Positions 6,891-12,759 of a stretch of DNA of 12,759 nt are shown piece by piece. The stretch lies in assembly GCA_020846515.1 (NCBI GenBank), contig JADLDX010000593.1:1-12759 (forward strand), given 5' to 3'. Under the pieces are notes generated by a model. That model made no database searches and had not been told where the DNA came from. It saw only the letters and a list, made by a program, of their open reading frames with translations. Position numbers and translations under genes: made by a program. Numbering within the stretch: position 1 is the stretch's first letter; each line of letters begins with the position of its first letter. The DNA comes from Pirellulaceae bacterium. GTDB taxonomy: Bacteria > Planctomycetota > Planctomycetia > Pirellulales > Pirellulaceae.

Positions 6891-7371
6891 ATAGGCTGGG
6901 CCGCAGAACGTTTGACGGACTATTTGCCCATAGCTCCAGAAGCACTGTATCTGTGTGAGGCCGCTGTTAGCTGAAGGTGGAAAATAGTCGACCGCTAACC
7001 CAATCGCTGCTTCTCTCGAGCTGGTGACGAATCTATTGAATTTGCTGGGATTTTAGTGCTGTTGGTCGATCGGTGGCCACGTAAGCTCAGTCCGTTGCCG
7101 CCTGAATACCGCCTCAGTCAAGTCTGCGCCGCGGTGTGTGTGAGTTTTGGTAAGGGCAATTGCTCCAGCGTGAAGTCCCCCAAGTTAGAGAAATTACCAA
7201 AACGAAATTTAAGCGCGCTAGTGCCAAAAATGCGATTGAGGCTGTAATATGGACAGTGAAGTGATTATTACGAACAAGCGAAAGCCCTTAGAAGATATCA
7301 GTTAGAAAGAATCTTCAGGGGACTTGGTGGTGGTTCGTACCGAGAGTTCGCACCCCGCCATAGGCTGGGCC
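6891..7371 (+). repeat. 12-bp exact direct repeat, copies 469 bp apart
   Basis: ATAGGCTGGGCC occurs at 6891-6902 and again at 7360-7371. A 12-base exact match inside 800 bp is unlikely by chance but carries no other marks of an element (no open transposase frame, no inverted ends seen). It may be the target duplication or scar of a lost insertion. Confidence 0.3.
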
Positions 7372-7519
7372 AGTCACTGTAGCAGCTTGATTATTCAAGG
7401 TCAGCTGTCGGCAGATGAAGGTTGCACAGAGGGTGGTTCTACAGAAGGTGGTTGCTCGAGGGATCCTTAGCTAACAACTTGTCATTCTTTTTTTATTGCA
7501 GTGATACGGAGTACGAAGT

Positions 7520-8545
7520 ATGCGCGTTAGACAACGAGCGTTCACCCTGGTGGAACTATTGGTCGTGATCGCGATTATTGGAATTTGGGTCGGATTGCTA
7601 TTGCCGGCGGTCCAAGCTGCTCGTGAAGCGGCACGGCGCATGAGCTGCTCGAACAACCTCAAGCAAATTGGGTTGGCGCTGCACAACTACCACTCCGCGC
7701 ACAAGATTTTTCCGCCAGCCATTTTGGGTAGCGGTCAGCTGACCAACAACGCCGGCCAAGTTAGGTTTGTGCTCAATACGACTGGCTGGGCCATGCTGTT
7801 GCCGCAGGTGGAGCAAACGGCCGCGTACAACCAATACAATTTTGGAGCCTGTTCCAGCAGCGCTCGCAACTCGGCTTACACCGCGCCTCTGATGGGCAAC
7901 GACCAAATCAACGCAGCCATCTACGGCGCGCGTTATCCATTCCTGGAGTGTCCATCGCACACAGATGCTGGTGAAGTGTTCAATAACTTGCCAGGTACGC
8001 AGGACTTGTACAGCATGCGCAATGCGCGGCGCACCAGTTATTTGTTCTCATCCGGTCAAATGACCGAAAACAATTCGGTTTATTCAAATCTATTGCCACG
8101 TCGTTTGCGTGGTCTAGGTGCCTTCGGTATGGACGGATCCGCCACGCTGGATGACATCATCGATGGTACCAGCAATGCCATGGCCGTGGGTGAATCGGTC
8201 GGCGGCCGTCGTAAAGTCGATCCGAAATGGGGCCCTTGGGGTTTAACTGGAACACGTACTTGTTGCACCGGTACGGTGAAAGCCGACACCGACGACGCCG
8301 CCCCAGTTGGCAAAGCGTTCGTGCTCAATCCTACATTGCAACGAGACTACCACATTAACTCAGCCTACAACAATGATGCTCAGCGCCGGCACTTTGCCTG
8401 GACCTTTAGCAGTATGCATACCGGCGGTGCGCAGTTTACCTCATGTGATGGCTCGGTACGTTTCATCTCCGAAACGATCGACTTCCTGGTCCTGGCACGT
8501 TACGCCTATGTGGCTGACAAGGAACCGCTGCCTGCGATGGAATAG
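7520..8545 (+). CDS. DUF1559 protein with prepilin-type N-terminus (first copy)
   Basis: This 341-aa protein starts at ATG 7520 with GGAG at 7508-7511 (spacing 8). It opens with a short basic leader MRVRQRA, then FTLVELLVVIAIIG, the class III (type IV pilin-like) signal with the conserved Glu at position 5 of the mature form. LLPAVQAAREAARRMSCSNN and LKQIGLALHNYH follow, the DUF1559 hallmark. The C-terminal H-X9-DG motif is His300, Asp310 and Gly311 in HTGGAQFTSCDG. Cleavage by prepilin peptidase would fall after Ala7, where Gly is usual, and the Trp in GIWVGLLLP is atypical. The family is strongly expanded in Planctomycetes; its members are thought to be exported pseudopilin-like surface proteins of unknown role. 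It is the first gene of a five-gene co-directional cluster, with a small lipoprotein 110 bp downstream. Confidence 0.93.
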   Translation: MRVRQRAFTLVELLVVIAIIGIWVGLLLPAVQAAREAARRMSCSNNLKQIGLALHNYHSAHKIFPPAILGSGQLTNNAGQVRFVLNTTGWAMLLPQVEQTAAYNQYNFGACSSSARNSAYTAPLMGNDQINAAIYGARYPFLECPSHTDAGEVFNNLPGTQDLYSMRNARRTSYLFSSGQMTENNSVYSNLLPRRLRGLGAFGMDGSATLDDIIDGTSNAMAVGESVGGRRKVDPKWGPWGLTGTRTCCTGTVKADTDDAAPVGKAFVLNPTLQRDYHINSAYNNDAQRRHFAWTFSSMHTGGAQFTSCDGSVRFISETIDFLVLARYAYVADKEPLPAME

Positions 8546-8550
8546 TGCTG

Positions 8551-8615
8551 TCGATGGATGAGTGGCTTCGATGTAATTTGGATGGACTCAACCCGCGCTT
8601 GCGCGAATCCATCGA
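8551..8615 (+). terminator. Nested inverted repeat after the first DUF1559 gene
   Basis: TCGATGGAT (8551-8559) pairs perfectly with ATCCATCGA (8607-8615). Inside lies CGCGC-TT-GCGCG (8594-8605). No T-run follows, so this looks more like an intercistronic structure or Rho-dependent/attenuating element than a classic terminator. It could set different levels of the DUF1559 gene and the lipoprotein behind it. Confidence 0.4.
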
Positions 8616-8655
8616 TTGGTGAAACAAAGTTCAAGAAACGATTTGAGGATAACGA

Positions 8656-9084
8656 ATGCTTCGTCGAGTTTGCGGATTCAATCTGGCGTTGATGTTGACG
8701 ATTGGCTTGGCTATCGGTTGTGGTGGCCCCACACGCAAGGACCCGCCCACGGTGAAAGTGGCGGGGACAGTAACGCTGGGTGGCAAGCCATTGGCTGACG
8801 CGGATATCAACTTCTTGGGTAAGGAATACGCTGGTATTGCCAAGACAGATAGTTCTGGGAAGTACGAGCTCAAAGCTCAGCCCGGTGAGAATACGATCTA
8901 CTTCACCAAGTTCGAAGGTAGCTCGGTCGATCCGACGATGCTGGGTGGCGGCGACTCGCCTAGCGGGGCTAAGGCAGCGCCCAAGCAATTGATTCCTAAG
9001 CAGTACGCCAATGAGAAATCCACGCTCAAGTATACGGTGCCTGATAAAGATGCTACCGGTGCTGACTTCGATCTCAAAAAATAA
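8656..9084 (+). CDS. Small lipoprotein, transthyretin-like/carboxypeptidase-regulatory-like fold (first copy)
   Basis: This 142-aa protein has GAGGA at 8645-8649, six bases before the ATG. Residues 1-21 are a lipoprotein signal peptide (MLRRVCGF, a hydrophobic core, then LAIG) with the lipobox Cys at 22, followed by GG. The mature part begins with VKVAGTVTLGGKPLADADI and continues with GIAKTDSSGKYELKAQPGE. This V-x-G-x-V...G-K-P-L...G-x-Y pattern marks the carboxypeptidase-regulatory-like/transthyretin-like beta-sandwich of many planctomycete lipoproteins encoded beside DUF1559 genes. No enzymatic residues are seen. It probably sits on a membrane surface in the same compartment as its DUF1559 neighbour, and a physical partnership is inferred only from co-localisation. 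A second DUF1559 gene follows after about 140 bp. Confidence 0.88.
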   Translation: MLRRVCGFNLALMLTIGLAIGCGGPTRKDPPTVKVAGTVTLGGKPLADADINFLGKEYAGIAKTDSSGKYELKAQPGENTIYFTKFEGSSVDPTMLGGGDSPSGAKAAPKQLIPKQYANEKSTLKYTVPDKDATGADFDLKK

Positions 9085-9129
9085 TTCCAAATCAACTTCT
9101 ACCTGCTGATCGCCTCCATGCTTGATTTC

Positions 9130-9141
9130 ATGCTTAAGCAT
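9130..9141. promoter_or_regulatory. 12-bp perfect palindrome between lipoprotein and second DUF1559 gene
   Basis: ATGCTTAAGCAT is fully self-complementary, with CATGCTT repeated just upstream. It could be an operator-type site or a small intercistronic hairpin. Nothing else supports a regulator. Confidence 0.25.
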
Positions 9142-9226
9142 AGGGGCAATGATTGAGATCCTGCGCCTGCGCGCGTAGGTAAATTGATTTCCTTGTTCTG
9201 ATTATTGAATGTATTGAGGGTTTATG

Positions 9227-10162
9227 ATGCAAGTTGCTGAACACAAATGCCAAGGACCGCGATCGGCGTTTACGCTGGTCGAATTGTTGGTTGTCATCGC
9301 CATTATTGGCGTCTTGGTTGGACTTCTGCTACCGGCTGTCCAAGCCGCACGCGAAGCTGCACGTCGCATGCAGTGCTCGAATAATTTGAAACAAATTGGT
9401 CTGTCCATGCAGAACTATCACGACACTCACAAACGCTTTCCACCCGGCGCATGGAACGAAGCCAATAATGGAAATCGGCTGGGGTGGCAGGTCTTTATTC
9501 TGCCGTTCATGGAGCAGACCAACCTCTACAACTCGTTTAACTTTTCTCACAACAATTACACGGGTGTCAATCTGTTGCCAGCGGCCACAGCGGTCAAGAC
9601 ATACCTGTGCCCAAGTAACCGCGTGAAGGTCAACCAAAACGGACAAACGCCCGGATCGGGTGAAAATCCTGCCAGCGGCATGGCTTTCACTACGCATTAT
9701 TATGGTGCCATGGGGCCCAAAGGCATCAACCCGGCCATCCCTGGCGGTGCCACCTTGTTTTCCCATGATCCAAACCCTACCGGTCACGGTGGCTATTCCA
9801 ACACGGGCGTGCTGTTTCGCAACAGCCGAATTGGTATGGGGGACATAACTGACGGTACCTCCAATACCATCCTGGTTGGTGAAATTGCCTTCGAAGCGGC
9901 GAACTGCTATCGCTCGTGGGTTCGTGGTTGCAGCGGCAATACCATCGGCTCATGCAAGAACTCTGAATTCGGCATCAACGTTCGTCCCTACAACGGCTCG
10001 AATAATTTCAACAGCGTTAGCTTTGGAAGCGAACACACCGGCGGCTGTCAGTTCGCCCTATGTGACGGCTCGGTTCAGTTCATCACCCAATCGATTGACA
10101 TGCCCGTCTATTTCGGTTTGCTGACTCGAAACGGTGGCGAAATAGCGATGCTCCCCAACTAG
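9227..10162 (+). CDS. DUF1559 protein with prepilin-type N-terminus (second copy)
   Basis: This 311-aa protein starts at the second of two adjacent ATGs (9224, 9227), because GAGGG at 9216-9220 is six bases from 9227 but only three from 9224. A 13-residue leader ends in RSA, followed by FTLVELLVVIAIIGVLVGLL, a standard pilin-like segment, and then QAAREAARRMQCSNNLKQIG, as in the first copy. The H-X9-DG motif is HTGGCQFALCDG (His270, Asp280, Gly281). The middle holds several Cys (CYRSWVRGC, then SCKNSEFG), compatible with disulfides in an exported protein. As in the first copy, Ala replaces Gly before the predicted cleavage site. It is clearly a paralogue of the upstream DUF1559 protein and, with its own downstream lipoprotein, repeats the same gene pair. 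Confidence 0.93.
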   Translation: MQVAEHKCQGPRSAFTLVELLVVIAIIGVLVGLLLPAVQAAREAARRMQCSNNLKQIGLSMQNYHDTHKRFPPGAWNEANNGNRLGWQVFILPFMEQTNLYNSFNFSHNNYTGVNLLPAATAVKTYLCPSNRVKVNQNGQTPGSGENPASGMAFTTHYYGAMGPKGINPAIPGGATLFSHDPNPTGHGGYSNTGVLFRNSRIGMGDITDGTSNTILVGEIAFEAANCYRSWVRGCSGNTIGSCKNSEFGINVRPYNGSNNFNSVSFGSEHTGGCQFALCDGSVQFITQSIDMPVYFGLLTRNGGEIAMLPN

Positions 10163-10197
10163 TGGCCGTATCGCGCTGTTCAGCTGTCCGACAAATG

Positions 10198-10238
10198 CCC
10201 GGGGCGGGAGCCGAGCTGCCCTCAGTCCTCGTCCCGGG
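10198..10238 (+). terminator. GC-rich stem-loop after the second DUF1559 gene
   Basis: CCCGGGG (10198-10204) can pair with TCCCGGG (10232-10238) through six G-C pairs and one G-U, enclosing 27 bases. No T-run follows. As after the first DUF1559 gene, an intercistronic structure separates the abundant-type pilin-like gene from the lipoprotein gene. Confidence 0.35.
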
Positions 10239-10325
10239 TAACATCTCCTGAGTGGTTTCTACATAGCACGCGCGCGATCTGGGCTCACGTGCTGGTCAAA
10301 ATGGATTTTCTTGAGGCTTTGCATA

Positions 10326-10742
10326 GTGATCAATAAATGGCTTCTGTTAACGCCCAGGCTCCTAATCGGCACAGCTATTTTGTCGATATTCGCTGTTGCC
10401 AGCATGGGTTGCGGCGGCTCCAGTGACCGGGCCATTCGTGTGGCCGGCGAGGTTACCTACAAGGGACAACCGGTCCCTTACGGCGATATTGTTTTTGATC
10501 CGGACCTCAGCGCTGGTGGTAGTGGACCTCAGGGAACTGCTACCATAACCAATGGTCGCTTTGACACAGGCGACCGCGGTATGGGGTTGGCCGGTGGCAA
10601 CTACGTCGTACACATTACGGGCTTTTCGTCCGCTCCCGATGTAACCAGCGAAACGAACTCTCCCAAACCACTTTTTCCTGAAAAGAAAATCAAGAAGGAG
10701 TTCAAGGCGAGTTCTACCAATGAGAAGTTTACCATCGAATAA
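10326..10742 (+). CDS. Small lipoprotein, transthyretin-like/carboxypeptidase-regulatory-like fold (second copy)
   Basis: I place the start at GTG 10326, with GAGG at 10313-10316 (spacing 9), giving 138 aa. A TTG at 10311 is in frame but has no binding site and would put this GAGG inside the coding region. Residues 1-28 form a signal peptide (INKW, a long hydrophobic core, then VASMG) with the lipobox Cys at 29, followed by GGSS. The mature part opens IRVAGEVTYKGQPVPYGDIV, then ATITNGRFDTGDRG and LAGGNYVVHITGF, the same beta-sandwich pattern as the first lipoprotein. The C-terminus is Lys-rich (KKIKKEFKAS). The last 23 bases overlap the start of the next gene, suggesting translational coupling. 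The protein is probably surface or periplasmic, with function unknown. Confidence 0.85.
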   Translation: MINKWLLLTPRLLIGTAILSIFAVASMGCGGSSDRAIRVAGEVTYKGQPVPYGDIVFDPDLSAGGSGPQGTATITNGRFDTGDRGMGLAGGNYVVHITGFSSAPDVTSETNSPKPLFPEKKIKKEFKASSTNEKFTIE

Positions 10743-12759
10743 GCAGTCAGCATCCAAGAGCCGGCGGTGTGAATGGAATGGTCACGCTGTCCTTTGCGCC
10801 GTTGGTCTATGGTTGATCTCCCTAACGCCCGCTTGGGGACAACTGGCTTCGCAGTCTCCGCAGGCAGAGTCCGCGGGATCTGCTGCACAAAAGCCAGCAT
10901 CGGCTGATCAACTTGCCTTCTTTGAATCCCGCATTCGCCCTGTGCTTGTCAAGCATTGCTACGAATGCCATTCCAGTGGTTCCTCCGCGTTAAAGGGTGG
11001 TCTGCGCGTGGATTGGGCCGGTGGATTGACATCGGGCGGTGACTCGGGACCGTCGATTACACCGGGGCATCCCGAAGATAGTTTGCTCATCGATGCTCTT
11101 GAGTATGACGGCATGGAGATGCCGCCCGCGGGGAAACTCTCGGCTGACATTGTCGCGGACTTTAAGGCTTGGATCGCTGACGGTGCGATCGATCCTCGTC
11201 AGCAACCTCCAACTGAATCGGCGGTGCCACCTAAGCATCAGCAGTTGGCTGCCTCGCAGTTATGGTCTTTTCAGCCGGTCAAAAAAGTAATCCCGCCTGA
11301 TGTGAAAGCCACTGCGTGGCCAACGACTGCCATCGATCACTTTGTATTGGCCAAGTTAGAGCAGGCCGGCATCGCACCCATCGAAGATGCTGATCTGTCT
11401 ACTCTGGTAAGAAGGTTGACCTTCGATTTGACTGGTTTACCGCCAATGCCCGCGGTGGTCGATCGCTTGGCTAACTCGTCCGCTGAGTTCGACCTGACTG
11501 CCTACATAGATCAGCTCCTAGATAGTGAAGCTTATGGGCAACATTGGGCGCGCCATTGGTTAGACGTCGCCCGCTATGCCGATTCCAATGGCGGTGACTT
11601 TAACGCGACCTTTCATGAAGCCTGGCGGTATCGCAATTATGTGATCGCCGCGTTCAATGATGACAAACCTTTTGATCAATTTATCATCCAGCAAATTGCC
11701 GGCGACCTGCTGCCAGCGGACAACGACCAGCAACGCACCGAGCAACTGGTGGCCAGCGGCTTCCTGATGCTGGGCGCTAAGATGCTCAGCGAACGCGACA
11801 AGAGCAAGCTGCAAATGGATGTGGTGGATGAACAGGTCAGTATCGTCGGCACGGCCTTTATGGGACTGACCCTGGGTTGTGCTCGATGCCACGATCACAA
11901 GTTTGACCCGATCAGCACTCAAGACTATTACGCGCTGGCCGGGATCTTCAAAAGCACTTATGTATTGGAAGGCGAAATCCAAAAGTATGTTTCCAATTGG
12001 ATTCGCTCGCCCCTGCCGATCTCAGATGAACATCGTGCCCAACTGGACGAATACCAGACCCGCAGCGATGCATTAAAAGCTCGGATTACCAAGGTCGAGA
12101 AACTGATCAAGACGTTGGATAAGAAAGCCGCAGCTCCGACGGACGCAGCATCGCCAACTACTACCCCATCAACCACCACTAAACCAACATCAAGCACACC
12201 AACATCAAGCACACCAGCATCGAGCACACCTGCATCGAGCACACCAGAATTGGTCGCGCCAGCATCGGACGAACTGACGATGGCCAAGGCTGAGCTGGAA
12301 AAGCTACAAGCCGAGATGCAGGCGTTGAAGAAATCGGCACCACCGCCCGCGCCGTTGGCGTTGGCCGCCCGCGATGCGAAGGAAATTGGTGACTGTCAAG
12401 TCTGTATACGCGGTGAACCTCATCAACTGGGACCGGTTGTCCCGCGTGGCTTCATTGGTGACTTGAATTACGCGGCCCCTCCGGTTTTCACGAAAGAGCA
12501 AAGTGGCCGCGTCGAATTGGCCAAGTGGCTGGCCGATGGACGCCATCTGCTAACTTCGCGCGTGATCGTCAATCGCATATGGAAGAATCTGATCGGCGAA
12601 GGGATTGTACCGAGCGTAGATAATTTTGGCGCGTTGGGTGAAGCACCGACCCACCCGGAACTGCTCGACTATTTAGCGCATGAATTCACCACGCATCAGT
12701 GGTCTACCAAATGGTTGATCCGAGAGATCGTGCGCAGCCATGTTTACCAGTTGTCTAGC
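10720..12759 (+). CDS. PSCyt1-PSCyt2(DUF1549)-PSD1(DUF1553) protein, 3' end outside the window
   Basis: The frame is open from ATG 10720 to the window end (680 codons), with AAGGCGAG eight bases upstream and a 23-nt overlap with the lipoprotein gene. Residues 1-40 are a Sec signal: a basic stretch KQSASKSRR, a hydrophobic core, and PAWG before Gln41. PSCyt1 covers about 65-165 with the haem-type motif CYECH (80-84). PSCyt2/DUF1549 covers about 203-430, with DHFVLAKLEQAGI, LTFDLTGLPP, HWARHWLDVARYADSNGG and a second CxxCH in CARCHDHKFDPI (387 on). A linker with two predicted coiled coils (about 435-470 and 518-540) flanks a Pro/Thr/Ser tandem repeat. DUF1553 starts near 590 (ELAKWLADGRHLLTSRVIVN, then NRIWKNLIGEGIV) and is cut off. 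These proteins are typically about 800-1100 aa, so perhaps a quarter is missing. The family is abundant in Planctomycetes; haem binding is predicted and the biochemical role is unproven. Confidence 0.92.
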   Translation, partial: MRSLPSNKQSASKSRRCEWNGHAVLCAVGLWLISLTPAWGQLASQSPQAESAGSAAQKPASADQLAFFESRIRPVLVKHCYECHSSGSSALKGGLRVDWAGGLTSGGDSGPSITPGHPEDSLLIDALEYDGMEMPPAGKLSADIVADFKAWIADGAIDPRQQPPTESAVPPKHQQLAASQLWSFQPVKKVIPPDVKATAWPTTAIDHFVLAKLEQAGIAPIEDADLSTLVRRLTFDLTGLPPMPAVVDRLANSSAEFDLTAYIDQLLDSEAYGQHWARHWLDVARYADSNGGDFNATFHEAWRYRNYVIAAFNDDKPFDQFIIQQIAGDLLPADNDQQRTEQLVASGFLMLGAKMLSERDKSKLQMDVVDEQVSIVGTAFMGLTLGCARCHDHKFDPISTQDYYALAGIFKSTYVLEGEIQKYVSNWIRSPLPISDEHRAQLDEYQTRSDALKARITKVEKLIKTLDKKAAAPTDAASPTTTPSTTTKPTSSTPTSSTPASSTPASSTPELVAPASDELTMAKAELEKLQAEMQALKKSAPPPAPLALAARDAKEIGDCQVCIRGEPHQLGPVVPRGFIGDLNYAAPPVFTKEQSGRVELAKWLADGRHLLTSRVIVNRIWKNLIGEGIVPSVDNFGALGEAPTHPELLDYLAHEFTTHQWSTKWLIREIVRSHVYQLSS
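12184..12243 (+). repeat. Four tandem 15-bp in-frame repeats
   Basis: Four consecutive 15-bp units (CCAACATCAAGCACA twice, then CCAGCATCGAGCACA, then CCTGCATCGAGCACA) encode PTSST, PTSST, PASST, PASST at residues 489-508 of the PSCyt/DUF1549 protein. The preceding segment (ASPTTTPSTTT) looks like an older, degenerated part of the same tract. It forms a flexible linker between two coiled coils, and its copy number may vary between strains. Confidence 0.85.

Larger units (their letters stand above)
6714..7519. other. About 800 bp without a supportable gene; minor repeats
   Basis: Open frames here are short, lack ribosome binding sites and resemble nothing I know. Visible items are a small hairpin GGCCT-TTAT-AGGCC at 6792-6805, the paired GACAG motif at 6812-6832, a 12-bp direct repeat (6891-6902 and 7360-7371), imperfect short GGTGGTT repeats at about 7416-7452, and a T-run at 7488-7494 just before the DUF1559 gene. 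The stretch must contain the promoter for the downstream cluster, but I cannot place -35/-10 boxes with confidence. Confidence 0.4.

Noticed and set aside
7056..7247. Short forward frame in the 800-bp spacer
   Set aside because: 63 residues from a non-ATG start with no binding site and no recognisable pattern.

Overview
The window reads as a planctomycete chromosome segment, most likely Pirellulaceae (the Rhodopirellula / Blastopirellula / Pirellula group). The evidence is family content: two DUF1559 proteins with a prepilin-type N-terminus and an H-X9-DG C-terminus, two small transthyretin-like (carboxypeptidase-regulatory-like) lipoproteins, and a PSCyt1-PSCyt2(DUF1549)-PSD1(DUF1553) protein. 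All of these are expanded in Planctomycetes. GC content is moderate and Shine-Dalgarno sequences are short, sometimes paired with GTG starts.

Layout. (1) Positions 1-1790 are a gene-poor scar region. It holds the 3' end of an unidentified gene whose C-terminus resembles the palm motif C (His-Asp) region of phage- or plasmid-type single-subunit polymerases, followed by a decayed second copy of the same tail. Next comes a sequence resembling the 3' end of a tmRNA (T-arm plus acceptor strand) with a perfect hairpin right after it. Then there is a purine/pyrimidine-rich inverted repeat in front of a truncated four-helix-bundle (S23/IVS-type) gene, and finally a degenerate second copy of the tmRNA-like end. 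This looks like the eroded edge of one or more integrated elements. No integrase is visible. (2) Positions 1790-6001 carry one large gene for a bacterial SNF2-family ATPase of about 1403 aa. (3) Positions 6327-6713 carry a small four-helix membrane protein. About 800 bp of non-coding sequence with minor repeats follows. (4) Positions 7520-12759 carry a co-directional cluster: DUF1559, lipoprotein, DUF1559, lipoprotein, PSCyt1/DUF1549/DUF1553. The last gene overlaps its predecessor by 23 nt and runs off the window.

How the genes fit together. The right-hand cluster is a coherent surface/periplasmic unit. Pseudopilin-like DUF1559 proteins alternate with lipoproteins that look like a duplicated pair, and the cluster ends in a secreted protein with two CxxCH haem-type motifs. 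The biological role of these families is largely unknown. The SNF2 gene and the membrane protein appear to be independent units. I see no convincing complete new system. The most interesting leads are the tmRNA-end-like repeats that may mark integration boundaries, and the polymerase-like gene tail with its decayed duplicate beside them.
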